Source: Campylorhamphus procurvoides
Lineage: Eukaryota; Chordata; Aves; Passeriformes; Dendrocolaptidae
Length of the DNA: 64,000 bases
NCBI GenBank assembly: GCA_013396655.1
Contig: WBMV01002647.1
Location: 381,288-445,287, forward strand
Direction: 5' to 3'
Within the stretch, counting starts at the first letter, position 1; every line of letters starts with the position of its first letter. Shown here one piece after another: positions 1-11,702 of the stretch. The position numbers were made by a program, and so were the translations under genes. Under the pieces are notes generated by a model, which was given only the letters and a program-made list of their open reading frames with translations, was not told the origin of the DNA and did not search any database.

Positions 1-1236
1 ATATCTTCTTAATTAAATGAATATTACCTTATCCAGAAGCCGTATCAGACAAATGTTCAGACAACCTTCCCTTGCTGCCTTCTGACATAGCCTATGGGTA
101 TTTATTTCAGTGTACTGAAAGCAAAGCTTGTAAAGCCAAATTTATATCACTGCAGCCATCACAAACCTCTCCCAACTATTCCCCAGCTATGCATCAGAAT
201 TCAGGAACTTTTCTTTCCCTCTATCCGCTTAGTCACAGGAAAAGATGGAGCTTGTTTAACAGCAAGCCACGTGCAAAGTTCTTAGCTATATCACCAGCTA
301 CACAGAATCATGGAATCATTTAGGTTGGAAAAGACCCTTAAGATCATCAAGTCCAACCTAGCACTGCTACCAGTGAGTATTTCATAGTGTCATTCTGCCA
401 TCTAACTTAGTCAAGGAAAGAACGAAATTTGGTTAGGGGGTTATTTCTTTGGTTGGCTGTTGTTTGGGGTTATGTATTTTGGGTTTGGGGGATTTTTTGT
501 TTTTTCTTGTTTCATTTTGGAAAAAAAACCCAAACAAACCTGTTCTGGATTCATAACAAATACAAAATTCATTCAGTTTTCACACTGGGAGAGCTTCAGT
601 CCCTCAGGGCTTTCAGGGGTACACTGACCCTTCTAGACATACACCAGACTGCCTTCAGGCTTATCAGTTTATTTTTATTTCTTTTAAGCTGGCCAAGACA
701 ACTCTCCATGCTGTGAAGTTTCAGTATCTGCTCCCCATGAGTTTCTTGACAGCATTTGCTGAAAAAGATCCTTAAGGAAGCCCTGCAGACCTCACTAGAA
801 ACATTTCTCCCTGCCTGACCTACTCTGAGCTGTCTCATCTGCTGTTGGCCGGTCACCTAACTACAGGCTGGAGAAAAATAACTACTCTTTCTGCACTCCT
901 TTTGCAATTTTTTGCAACACAGGGTTTATGTACTTCCTTCCACATACACTATTTTGTGATTGCATTAGTTAATCAGTAACATAGATACAGTACTCATCTA
1001 CCTCACCAGTGTCAGGAGAGCCTGCAGAATGAGAAGGGTAGGGAACATCTTGATCCAAAACCGAGAAGCTATACTTCATGCCTGCTACTAATTCAAAAAA
1101 AAAAAAAGCACACAACTGCAAAACATACAGTTAATTGAAATGGATGAGAATTTAGGGAAATGAAAACAAACAAACCTCACAAGTACAGAAATCCACTTGA
1201 AGTGTCATAAATTGAGCTGCTTCCTGAGATACTTAC
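1..1236. other. PLBD1: Start of PLBD1 intron 2
   Basis: No recognisable PLBD1 exon 3 was found here, so intron 2 continues past the left edge. A short CR1-type tail is present at about 301-375, and there is a poly(A) run near 1096-1108. Confidence 0.7.
301..375 (-). mobile_element. CR1-type LINE 3' tail fragment
   Basis: The plus strand reads CAGAATCATGGAATCATTTA, then GGTTGGAAAAGACCCTTAAG and ATCATCAAGTCCAACC. This is the antisense of the conserved CR1 3' end (GGTTGGACTTGATGAT...GATTCTGTG-like). The right boundary is vague. Confidence 0.75.
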
Positions 1237-1456
1237 GGAGCTGTGAGATAACCTTCCAAGAAGCCAGCAACATACATGATATCTTCATTCCTTAAGGTCT
1301 GACTGCCATAACCTGCTCTGATCTCCAGGACTCCCCAGCCTGTTTTCTGTATACTGTTGTTGTAGAAGCCATAAGCATCTCCACTCCTGTCCAGCGTATT
1401 CTTGACCTGAAGTGTTTTTTCAGCTCTATTCCAGTATACAGTTGCATAGCGGATTT
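1237..1456 (-). CDS. PLBD1: PLBD1 exon 2: N-terminal part of the phospholipase B-like domain
   Basis: About codons 26-98. Acceptor CACCATAG|AAATC, donor GCTCC|GTAAGT. It encodes [16 protein letters not shown], then [30 protein letters not shown] and [13 protein letters not shown]. These match human PLBD1 [20 protein letters not shown] and [13 protein letters not shown]. The split codon with exon 1 gives Glu (G|AA) followed by Ile-Arg-Tyr. The remaining exons must lie left of position 1. The paralogue PLBD2 is less similar over this block. Confidence 0.95.
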
Positions 1457-4400
1457 CTATGGTGGAGAAGAAAGGGGGCAAGAGAAACAAACAAACATAA
1501 GCAGGTATTTTCTATCCAATACTGAAACGTCAAGGCAATATTATGGCAATTAAAAAAAGTTAATTTTATACCTCTCCATCAGTTTTACTTCTACTATGGA
1601 GATCAACACTAATGTTAATGTACTGAAAAAAGGCATGCGAACTAACTGGAGTTTTACAAAAGCTTACACTAAATATTCTCATGTTATTCTTCTGGAAATT
1701 ATCTACACCTCTCTCCAACATACCTGAGTGCTAACATAAAATTCATAAAAGAATTTCCTTACCTGGTCCAGAAGACAATCTATACAAATCTTACTGAAAA
1801 TAACTTTAGAAGACAGCAACTGCAAGGGATCATAAACTACTCTTGACATTCTTGTGCATCTAAAAATTCAAAAAGTTGCAAAAGTTTTCAAAACTGACTT
1901 TCTGGGAAATTAATCCTGGAGATGGCATAACAGAAGCACTAGGACTCAGTGGATCACCAGCTTAAAGACAAAAGCGCCACAGGTATGCAATCCTTTGTAA
2001 GGCACACAATGCCCATTGCTCATCTGGAATAGAACTAATCCCAAGCATGAAATGAACAGTTAGTAAGGGCCCTAGACTGCCCAGAGTTTCACTTGGACTG
2101 CTGTCTATTCAGAGATGAAGTCATTTCAGGAACTTGGAACACAGTGTTTAAAAACATGTTTTTCATCTGCCAGGTACTGAGGCTATTTAAAGGACTGACA
2201 CATGACAGACTTTGGGTAACACTTCAAGTAGTTATGTGCTTAGTTTTCTGTCATCTTTACTATCTTCTAGTAATACATGCGGTAATTGCTACCTTAGGTT
2301 AAGGATAAACATGGGAATCACTCAGACTGAAAAATCTATAAACAGAAGAGCAGGGTGATAAGGATCATCACTGGAGAGACCTGAAGGCCACCTTACAAAG
2401 CTACAGCTTACGTAGCAAAAAAGTCAGGGAAAGGGAGGTCCAGTGAAGTGGCACAAGGGGCCAATGTAGAGCACAACTCGCCTGTCCAGCAGTAAATGGG
2501 AAAGCTGATTCCAACCAAGAAGCTTCTTACAGGCCAGAGGAGAGACAGACTGTGCTCAGTATGCAAAGATGTTGAGGAATGGCTAAGAAGACCATGAACA
2601 AAGTAAGGTCATCTTTCCATCTCTTTAGGAGGCTATGAAAAGGTGGCAGGAAGTCAAGAGGAACCAGGGCAGCTGGGTATTGTTATTAGTGCCTGCAAAC
2701 TAAACAGGTATGTCAGACAAATTTTCTTCTGTCTAAAGCAAAATAGCTGTTCATTTCTTTTGTAAAAAAAAGTTGATGCAAATGCCAGACAGACCTATCT
2801 GACACAGGTACTCTAACACAGCAGGCTGAGTTTCTTTGTTTTATGCTCTGCCAGAGCATGAATATGCAGAGCTATTTTCAAAAGTCAGAACAAACTTTTC
2901 AATTACCCTTGGAGTTTGCCCAGCCCCAACTTCAATACATGACATACTTAAACTGAAGAAAACCAGGACTCAAAGAGGATGGGAGAGAAGGGGGAACATT
3001 AAATTACAGGATAATTTGCAACAAACCTTGAGAAGCCCTTAGCGGAATAGCATCAAGGTAGCTGTCATAGATGTAGTTTAATGATAATGCTGGAAAACAC
3101 TATTTCCTATTACTGACTTCTTTTTTCAGTCACTCATCATCTCATCTCACCTTGATGCAACTGGAGTTAAAACCACAAGCTTATAAATCTCTGTACACTT
3201 CAAATACACATACACTACAATGTAACCAAAGCATTTGCTACCACCTAGTCTGTTACAGTTTTGTTCTGTGTTCATCTAAACAACCAGGACTACCTTTGCC
3301 AAGCAAGCCATCCAGAGCTCAAGTATTATGTGGAATATAGATATATAAGAAGCAACTGCACATTTCCAAACAATCTCATTTGAGTTCCAAAACAACAGGT
3401 GCCTTTCCTTTGAATAATACTGGCATTCTTACATTTATTTTTGGATGGTGAGGCAGGGGCCCTAGCATCTCTTATCCCAGCAGTTCTATTGGTAAATTCT
3501 TGCATATAAATCAAATGCAGCATCTCCATGAACCTACAAATCATCCTTCTATCATCAAAGTTAAGACATCAGAGTATGCAGCCTATTAGGACTCTGAAAA
3601 ACAAAAAAACCCTGAGATAATTTGTGACTATTCCGTAACAGCGTTGCTTGGAATAACCTAAATAACACACCAAAGAACACACTATTTATTGCAATGAATG
3701 AGTCAAAATCCCAGGGGATAGGGTAGGTCAGTGGAATTACTCTTCCCCTCCCTGCAATGAGCCAGCCAAGAGAACAGCACAGCACCAGCAGTACACAGTT
3801 CCACCACAACCACCAGTGCACTGTGTGGTGAGAGAAAGAAGTGGAAAAGTACAATGGCAGAATAAGCCTGGAAATAAGAGTTCATTCTCCTATCCTGCAG
3901 TCAGTAAGGCCTGGGGAGGAATCCTTCCTCAAACTGCATACTTTTATAGATACATCAACCCTTCTGCCAAATACATACCCAGAAATAAGGACTTTCAGTT
4001 GAGAGAGTGATGGAATTTCTATAGCAAGGAAGAAGTATCTGCTTTTTGTCAAGATTATACCCTAAATACTGGAGAAAAGAACATATATCAACCATGACTA
4101 GGAGGTGGTAGTTTTAGGTTTAAATGCCAAATCTGTTCTCTGCCTTTTTGGGTCAATACAGGCATTTTCATGATTATGTTAAAACTGGAGATTGTCTTTT
4201 ATTTGGTGGCAGCAGGAGAGTGAAAATACATTCATATTTGTGAGAACATGGAGAAAGCAATTAAAGGAAATACTAATGAATGGGACTGAGACAAAAATGA
4301 AACACAAGAGAAAAGCATATGCTGAAGAAGACATGAAAGAATAGCAGTAATTAGCAATAGAAGAACAGAACCGACAGAAAAGATGAAAGAAAAGCAGTAC

Positions 4401-5064
4401 AGACGTGGTCCAAGATCATCTAACAAACACACTATTTGATAACTCTCACTAGTATTTATTAAATAAATTATACCTAAAAAAATAACACCTGATATGCCTT
4501 AAGAATGCCAGTAAAATGTGTTTGGCAATATGCAATGGCTGCTTTTTCTTATGCTTTCCCAGCCATACGTTGTTTTTAAAATATACATGAATCTAGTTAG
4601 GCTATGACTTTCTAATTGGAGAAATGAGTAGAACGCTTTTCCTTGCAGATGAAGGAACTACAAGGTCGGGGGCTGAGAAATAATACTCGTATTTTTCCTT
4701 AGTCTGAGAAACAAGCTAACTCACAAGCACTGGAACACTGGTCAGGTCATATACAACAAACTAACAACTGTGAGTATCTCCTACGAATATGAAAACTACT
4801 GGCTTCCTTAACTACTAATTTTAATCTACATTTTCACCTATAGCTGTTCAAATGTGAAGCTTTTTTTTTTTGTAGAGCTGTTCCTCATAGATTCCACCAA
4901 ACAAGGAAGGTATCACTCTCCTGTTTCACTGAAAACTAGTTCTGCATCATTTCAAAGTAAAAAAAATAAAAAATCTAGAACAAAGTTGCATATCTGTTTT
5001 CAGTATATCCTCTTCTACAACTAAGATCCAGTAGTAACGATCATTTAGTCCCAAACCTCATGCT

Positions 5065-5465
5065 ATGTGCAGGGACACCTTTCATTGGAACAAGTTGCTC
5101 AGGGTCCTATCCAACCTGGCCTTGAACACATTCAGGGATGGGACATCCACAACTTCTCTGCACTACCTGTTCCAGTGCCCCACCACCATCACAGTAAAGA
5201 ACCTTTTCCTAACATCTAATGTAAACCTGCCCTCTTTCAGTGTGAAACTATTGCCCCTACATGCCCCTGTAAACAGTCCCTCTCCCTTGTTGGCATAAGC
5301 CCCCTTCAGGGAGTGGAAGGCCACAGTGAGGTCACCCTGAAGCCTTCTCTTCTCCAGGGTGAACTACCCCAGCTCTCAGCCTGTCTTCATAGCAGAGGCG
5401 GTCCAGCCCCCTGACCATCTTTGTGGCTTTCACTGGTCCCACTCTAACAGGTCCATGTCTTTGTC
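5065..5465 (-). mobile_element. CR1 LINE fragment, antisense to the plus strand
   Basis: Phrases typical of antisense CR1 3' regions run in order: AACCTGGCCTTGAACACATT, AGGGATGGGACATCCACAAC, CTGTTCCAGTGCCCCACCAC and AGAACCTTTTCCTAACATCT, then CTCTTCTCCAGGGTGAACTA and CCCAGCTCTCAGCCTGTCTT. This is about 400 bp of an old, 5'-truncated copy with no intact frame. Confidence 0.88.
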
Positions 5466-6594
5466 TTTTTTTTTTAAGAAGCATCCTTTTAACAATTTTA
5501 AAACGGCTGTATACCTCTAAAAAACACATGAAATTTCAAAATACAGCTATGATTGGAATCCACTACAAAACAAACTTTAAGCACTTCAGGCCCTCTGTAG
5601 AGATTAGCTTAAATCACACCAGAAATTAACACAAAGCCCAGTAATTTTCAAATAAAGGAGTAAATGTTTTCTTGAGCTGCTTGAACGTAAGCTATTTCTG
5701 TTTTCTACTGGCCTTAATTCATCCTATTTCCTCACACATTTCAGGTCTAAGTAATTTTTCAATTTGCTTCCAACAGGCCTGTCATTATTTGAAGCCTAAT
5801 CCCCTGATTTGTGCTTGCATCAGAGAAAAACAATATTCAAATGTGAACTATCAATTAAGAGTTTGTCTTGTAGGGTTTTCATGTTCACAAGGATACTTAC
5901 CAGTAAAGCTCAGCTAATACAGCCAATTTGCCAAAACAGTTATAGGTCTCCAACACAGGTCATCCACAGAGGAAACAAAAATAAGCATTCAACAAGTAGC
6001 TGCACTAATCTGAGTACCTCAATTCAAGTAATGTTTATTAGAGAACGTTCTCTAGAAACAGTTTCTGAACCATATGATGAAGAATCTTCAAGCCATTCAA
6101 AATGCTAAAGAACAATGAACCAATTAAAAAGAAAGAAAAAATAAGGAATCTAGACAATTCGCAATGTTGAAAGCTAGGCTTACTCCATTAAATAGCCTAA
6201 AGGCATTTCTATTTGTTCCTTCGTACTTTTCTACCCGTACTTCAATTACGATGTTAGTTTCAGCTAATAACCAGCTGATTTGTATTTCATACCCTGAACT
6301 TGCTTTCACTTCCTTTGCATGATTCACAGCTGACTTCTCTTTCTGTCCTGATAACGCAGTACTGAAGTGGCTAATCCAGGTAAAGTTTGAAAAGTAGGTC
6401 TGCCACAGGTAGGACTCTCCACAAAATTACATGTTTGTAACATTTTGCAAACATTGGAACAGCTGGATTTCTCCTTGTTTGGTGGCAATAAATTAACTGG
6501 GAAATTCCAGATGATAAACCCTTAGTCCAGCCCATAAGACCTTCACTGAAAGCAACAGAAGAGGGAGACAGTGTGTCCCTGTCCATGGCGAAAG

Positions 6595-6660
6595 GGTTGG
6601 AACGTGATGATCCCTTCAAGGTCCCTCCCAACCCCAACCACTCTGATCCTGTAGGAGATC
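6595..6660 (+). mobile_element. Short CR1 3' tail, sense
   Basis: GATGATCCCTTCAAGGTCCC followed by TCCCAACCCCAACCACTCTG is the sense-strand CR1 end (GATGATCTTTAAGGTCCCTTCCAACCC-like). Only the last 60-70 bases of the element are seen. Confidence 0.65.
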
Positions 6661-6839
6661 CGAAACACAGACCATGACCTATACCCACAAGCCAGCACTG
6701 AAGCCACAAGCCACAGCATGCTGTAGACCACGGCACCACAGCCAGGCGTCCAACCCAAACGATCCCCGTGCCTGCATATTCCACTGCAAGCCAGAACTGG
6801 TGGGAGCTCAAGGCAACTCCCCAAGTGTTGGATGCCCAG

Positions 6840-7480
6840 CTCCCGTTCCGAGCACCGGGGAGGTGTCTCGGAAGCGCCAGCACCGCTGACCCCGCGGCCC
6901 CTGCCCGGCCGCCGGGGCACGGGGGGCTCCCGGGGCAGCGCATCAGGCCGCGGCGGTTCCCGGGCAGCAGGGCCGGGGATGGCGCCGAGGAGCCCGGGAC
7001 ACCCCAGCGATAGTTGGGACACCCTGCCGGGGCTGAGGCAGCCCGGCTCCCCCTCCTCCCCCGGCCCCGCTCGCCTCACCTGCGCCGCCCGCTGCCGCCC
7101 ACAGGAGGACGAGCGCCCAGCAGTACTGGCAGGCGCCGCCGCCCGGCCGGGCCATGCTGCCGCTCCTGCCGGCGCCGGGAGGCGGCGGGACTTTAAGTAA
7201 AGTTCCCTGGCTCAGGGCAGGTCTCGGCGCTGCCCCCGCCCCCCCGGGCGCCCGCCCCGGCCGCCGTGTCCCTTGGTGTCCCTTGGCGTGTCCCCTGGTG
7301 TGCCCCGCTGGCGGTGCCCCCCGGGCCCGCGCTGTGCCCCGCGCGCAGGGGCGTTCCGGGCCCGCTCCGTGCCCGCTCCGTGCCCGCACACACCGGGCCC
7401 GCCCGCCCTCGGGGCACCCCGGCCCACCTGCGGCATCAGACACACCGAGGGGGAGCCCCGGGCGCTTCCCGAGGGCGATG
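6840..7480. promoter_or_regulatory. CpG island over the PLBD1 promoter and first exon
   Basis: This stretch is markedly GC-rich and dense in CpG, in contrast to the AT-rich sequence on both sides. It contains PLBD1 exon 1, so it is most likely that gene's promoter. The many overlapping open frames here on both strands reflect base composition and are not separate genes. No TATA box is evident just upstream of 7155; a near-palindrome lies at about 7186-7206. Confidence 0.8.
7080..7155 (-). CDS. PLBD1: PLBD1 exon 1: start codon and signal peptide
   Basis: Codons 1-25 plus one base. The ATG at 7155 has A at -3 and G at +4, a strong Kozak context. MARPGGGACQYCWALVLLWA and then AAGGA form a short basic N-terminus plus a hydrophobic signal peptide. 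The donor GGCGCAG|GTGAGG ends in phase 1, exactly what exon 2 needs. PLBD1 is a secreted or lysosomal hydrolase of the phospholipase B-like family (N-terminal nucleophile fold, self-processed). The frame stays open upstream through the CpG island to another Met at 7443, but that segment shows no conserved feature, so 7155 is preferred. Confidence 0.85.
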
Positions 7481-8329
7481 GACCAAACAGGGGTGAAGGT
7501 TTATCGAGAAAGGCCTCCGAAAAGCAGCAGGAGTAGGGTGGTGCCATGTCAAACTACGCGTTTTGTATCGCAGGGAGAGCAGCTTTTGGCCCTGTGGGGA
7601 ACAGCAATTGTTGTGTGTGTCCCAGCAGAGAAATTGAAGGACAGACCTTTTCATAGGTTTTACAGGTAGAAACACCTTTCCATGGGGTTTTCCCTTGAAC
7701 CCCATTGGTTCAGATCATCTTCAGGCACTCATTTTGTCTCTCCCAGTGTTGGATATTTTACCACTGTCCTAAAACAGCCTTTATTTGGACTTTGTGTTTC
7801 AGTAATTGTTTAATAAGACAGTTCAGATTTGATACCAGTGCCTGCAATAGCCTCATATAACAAGGTCACATGCCAACCAGTTCAGGCACAAGTAGCAAGC
7901 CTTGGCCTCAAGCCCAAGGTAAGAGCACTATAACACCACAGCCGGCTGCAGGGATCCTTCCATACCCATCAGTGCTTTGTTCTGAGCTACTCTTAGAGAT
8001 AAGGATAAAACACAATGCTGTTATTTATTTTTTTTCTTTTTTTTTCTGCCCCTCCAGTGAAATTAACTCTTAAGTGTCTAATCATTAATGGATGGTGTGC
8101 TTGCTTTGGATGAGTATTTTCAAAATTTTCTCCAAATCAGAAACTCACCTCTGTCACATGCTTCTCTCAATTTAACGACGGTGATGAAGTAAAACAGAAA
8201 ATTATATTTTCCACAGAATTCCCTGTAGAGGATTATCACGGGAGAAAAAAAGTATTTAAAAAGGAGTTGGAGGCATGTAAGAACTAGGATAGAGAGCACA
8301 AATACATGATACCGAAACAGGAGATGGGT

Positions 8330-9260
8330 GTGGATGACTGACAAGCGATGTTCCTCAGAGGTCAGTATGGGGACTGGCGCTGTTTACCATCTTTGTCAGC
8401 AACATGGACTGGGGTTGAGTGCACCTTCACCAAGTTGGCTGATGATACCAAGCTGTGTGGTACAGTCAGCATGCTGGAGGGAAGGGATGACGTATCCAGA
8501 GAGCCCTTGACAGGCTTGAGAGGTGAGTCTGTGTGAACCTCATTAAGTTGAACAAGGCCACATGCAAGTTCTGGACATGGGTCAGGGCAGTCCCAAGCAC
8601 AAATACAAGCTGGGCAGAGAATGGATTGAGAGCAGCCCTAGAAAGACTTGGGATGCTGGCCAACAAGAAGCTAATGTGAGCTGTCAATGTGCATTTGCAG
8701 CCCAGAAAAGCCAACCATATCCCGGTCTGCATCAAAAGCAGCGTGGCCGGCAGGTTGAGGGAGGTGATTCTGCCCCTCTACTCTGCTCTCATGAGAACAC
8801 ATCTGGCTTTACAGCCCAGAACATAAGAAAGGCATGGAATTGTTGGAGCGAGTCCAGAGCAGAGCCCCGAAAATGTTCGGAGGTCTGGAGCACCTCTCCT
8901 GTGAAAACAGGCTGAAAGAGTTGTGGTTGTCTAGCCTGAAGAACAGAAGGCTCCTTATAGCACCTTCCAGTACCTAAAAGGGGCTTACAGGAGAGCTGGA
9001 GAGGGACTGTTTACAAGGGCATGTAGTGATAGAACAAGGACAATGGCTTTAAACTGAAAGAGAGGAAGTTTGGGTTAGAAATTAAGAAGAAATTCTTTAC
9101 TGTGAGTGGAACAGGTTGCCCAGAGAAGCTGTGGATGCCCCATCCCTGGAAGTGTTCAAGGCCAAGTTGAGCAACTTGGTCTGGTGGAAGGTATCCATGC
9201 CATGGCATGACAGCCTTCTCAAGTAAAACTTTGATGGCAGCCCCTCCACTCAACTATTTC
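8330..9260 (+). mobile_element. CR1 LINE, 5'-truncated, sense strand
   Basis: About 0.9 kb of CR1 covering the end of the reverse-transcriptase frame and the 3' region. It opens with TTTGTCAGCAACATGGACTG and TTGGCTGATGATACCAAGCT, the usual end of the coding part, now broken by stops and shifts. It continues through GAACATAAGAAAGGCATGGA, GGAGCACCTCTCCTGTGAAA, AGAAATTCTTTACTGTGAG, CAGAGAAGCTGTGGATGCCC and CATCCCTGGAAGTGTTCAAG. Not active. Confidence 0.92.
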
Positions 9261-10540
9261 CTTTGATCTTCAGTGGCAAGGAGGTGCCGGCATTCTCAGA
9301 AAAGAAAAAAACAATACAAGCCTGGAGAGATTTCTCTAGCAAGGTAGCCCCCCAATGATTCAAACTGTTTAACAACTTGGATTTGATTTTTCTCAGGTGG
9401 AATTTCAATTTTTATTTTATTAAATGCTTGCTGCACTGCTGTTCCTTCCCATGTTTCTTCAGAGGGGGTTTTCTTTGGTTACCACAGTACCCGTTGAAGG
9501 TGAAGCATTATTCAATTGCTTGTAATAAACTGGCCAGGTAAGAGAATTCAGTAGGAAGTGGAAGATCACCACACCATGGCTGAAGCATGCATGTGTTAGT
9601 ATTGTGGTTGTTAGGTTTAAGATATTTGATAATGCAGCTGTAAGCAGAGTCAAGTTAACTATAACTTCAGAAATTTCATTTTGTGTTGTAGTAGAAGCCC
9701 AGTAAACACTCAAATTAGGGAATGCAGCTTCCTTTGGTGTTAATAGGATTTCTTATTTAGGAGCCATAAATTAACTTCAGCAGTTTTGAAGACAACATTT
9801 GCTCTATTTACTTCAGTGATTTTAACTCTTTGCTGCATAGGAAGCATATCCAGTCTCTTGGAATATGACTGCATTATTTTTGACTGGATTTCAGTCTTGC
9901 CTGATTTATGGCCAGATTTTGATATTTTAGTAGCAGTTCCTCAACCGTTACAATTATTTGTGGCTTCAATTTTAATTAAGGGTTGTAATGCTACTTCTTC
10001 ATTATTAGATGGTAATGCAAACACCATCTCTTGCTCTGAACAGATTTGCTCACTATCTCACAATTCCTCGACTGAGCACAAAAGTTCTGAGTCACAACAT
10101 CGTATTTTTGAGGATGTTATGGGTTTTACACCTTGCAATTCTTTTTCACTTAAGATTCTCTCTCTTTTATGTGCATTTCAAAGCTCTGTTCCAAGCTTTT
10201 TTACATGGTTTCATTCAACAGCAAGCAGCCTCTCTACTTCTAGCTGTTTTTTCTTCTTTTTCAGCAGCAAGCAGCCTTTCTACATGCAGCCATTTCTCCC
10301 TTTTGGCTTTCAACTGAAAGTACAATTCTTTCACCAAATCTTATAAAGATAGTATTATTTCATTTTCAGATTTCTGAGTAATCACTCCTTCACTATCTAA
10401 ACTTTCTCACACCACCTCCACCCTAAGGGTAGGAGGGCAACTAAGAAATTTTCTAAGGAGGGACAACAAAATGTTTTCTTTACACTGGCCACTCAGGACA
10501 GTCATCTTTTTCCAAGAATCCCCACAGAAAAAAACACATA

Positions 10541-10715
10541 ACCCACAGAGGGAACTTGACAACTTAATATGCAACTTAACATGCTACCTCTCACTTCGAG
10601 GTGTGGAAAACGCTCCTGTAGAAGGAACCATACAACCCACAGAGGGTACACAATTTAACACACAACCTCTCCCTTTTGAGGTGTGGAATTATTTAACCCA
10701 CAGAGGGAAACAAAC
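10541..10715. repeat. Imperfect tandem repeat in the ERV leader
   Basis: The motif ACCCACAGAGGG occurs at about 10541, 10635 and 10696. The pair ACCTCTC...GAGGTGTGGAA occurs at about 10585-10606 and 10665-10688. This makes two full units of about 80-90 bp plus a partial third. It lies between the primer-binding site and the gag-like region. Confidence 0.6.
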
Positions 10716-10762
10716 ATGCTATAGTGTACTTACTCTCAAAGGCACTTCGGGATCAGAGAGCA

Positions 10763-10782
10763 GGATTCCACTTCTGACACCA
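10763..10782 (-). other. Retroviral primer-binding site (tRNA-Leu type)
   Basis: On the minus strand this reads TGGTGTCAGAAGTGGAATCC. TGGTGTCAGAAGTGGGAT is the primer-binding sequence known from ERVL elements, complementary to the 3' end of tRNA-Leu; one base differs. A clean LTR end directly upstream on the same strand (above 10785) could not be made out. Confidence 0.65.
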
Positions 10783-11262
10783 ATTTCCTTCTTTGACAGT
10801 GTTTTGAGAGAATTAATTGCATTCTTTAAGTCTGGTCAGAGGGAATCTGAATATGACCCAAAGCTACAAAGGTCTGGTATGTTTGGAAAGATTCATTTCC
10901 ACATGCTCCCAGACCAGCAATTCTCAGAAAAACTTTTTTGTTGTGTGAGTTAAGTCCAAATGAATGCTGATTAATCCAAAATCTTTTCCACTTGGAGAAC
11001 AAAATTATATATCACACTAGGTTTTTAATGTAACACACGAGGCTTTTAATGTAACACTTCACTGCTTAAAAAAACCAAACAGAAGAGGTGGATGACTGGA
11101 CCTTCAGTAACAGATTTCTGATAGTAGAGGGCTTTTTGAGCTAACATTTGATAATAAAATGCAATGGTAAGACATTGAGTCCAAGACAGATTCAAACCAG
11201 AAAGAAATTTTTTAAAACATGTCCTAGTTACAGGGGCCAGGACCAGTTTATCAATATGTGGG

Positions 11263-11606
11263 TGTTGGAGGCAGGCTTATGGAGCAGTGAGACGATCCAA
11301 TATGGATTAACTACAAAGCTCAGTTTATTAATGGCGTTTCTACAATTATAGTATTCTCTAAGTGTACGTGCATTAACATTACTGGTGCTCACACACAGAA
11401 ACAATCACTCATTGGCCACAGCTACAAACTACTGTCTCTGTGCAGCTTGTCTTCAGCTGCACCTGCATTCTCATAGTCCTGCAAGCTGTTTATCTTTACG
11501 AGCACACAGAATCTGGCCAAGGCCACACTCCTCCTGCTCTGCGAAGAAATCCACAGGCCTGTTAATTTCCCTATATATGGGTATAACCAAAACTCAGAAT
11601 TCTACA
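11263..11606 (-). mobile_element. LTR-like block (ERVK/class II type), minus orientation
   Basis: On the minus strand it starts TGTAGAATTCTGAGTTTTGG and carries a TATA-like CCATATATAG (11571-11580). It reaches AATAAA (11324-11329) followed by CTGAGCTTTGTAGTTAATCC, and ends CTGCCTCCAACA. The TG...CA ends and poly(A) signal fit an LTR. The TATA box lies very near the chosen start, so the true left end of U3 may lie above 11606. No clear target-site duplication was seen. Confidence 0.55.
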
Positions 11607-11702
11607 TCCTCTATGTCATGTCTGATGAATTGTTAATAATGGATTGTTTGCAGCAGCTGCTCAGGGTACACCTCAGACTACAAGCTGGGTGTTAAAGAGC
11701 CC

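Larger units (their letters stand above)
1457..7079 (-). other. PLBD1: PLBD1 intron 1
   Basis: About 5.6 kb of mostly AT-rich sequence. It contains an antisense CR1 fragment (about 5065-5465) and a short sense CR1 tail (about 6595-6660). I saw nothing else coding or structured. Confidence 0.85.
9460..10785 (-). mobile_element. Decayed ERVL-like endogenous retrovirus, leader and gag-like remnant
   Basis: Read on the minus strand, this begins with a tRNA-Leu-type primer-binding site at 10763-10782 and continues through a leader with short imperfect repeats (10541-10715). It then enters a degraded gag-like stretch (about 10345-9700). One frame near 10345-10220 gives a helical, charged segment (KREKWLHVERLLAAEKEEK) of the coiled-coil type seen in ERVL gag. 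Stops and frameshifts interrupt it, so no functional protein is possible. The left limit is uncertain. The 186-residue open frame on the opposite strand (9786-10346) is an antisense shadow. Confidence 0.55.

Noticed and set aside
6371..7669. Many long open frames on both strands in the CpG island.
   Set aside because: They overlap one another in GC-rich DNA with few stop codons. Only the 76-base PLBD1 exon 1 has a signal peptide, a Kozak context and a phase-matched donor.
9786..10346. 186-residue open frame on the plus strand with a leader-like start.
   Set aside because: It is antisense to a gag-like ERV remnant, has low-complexity Ser/Phe runs and shows no recognisable domain.
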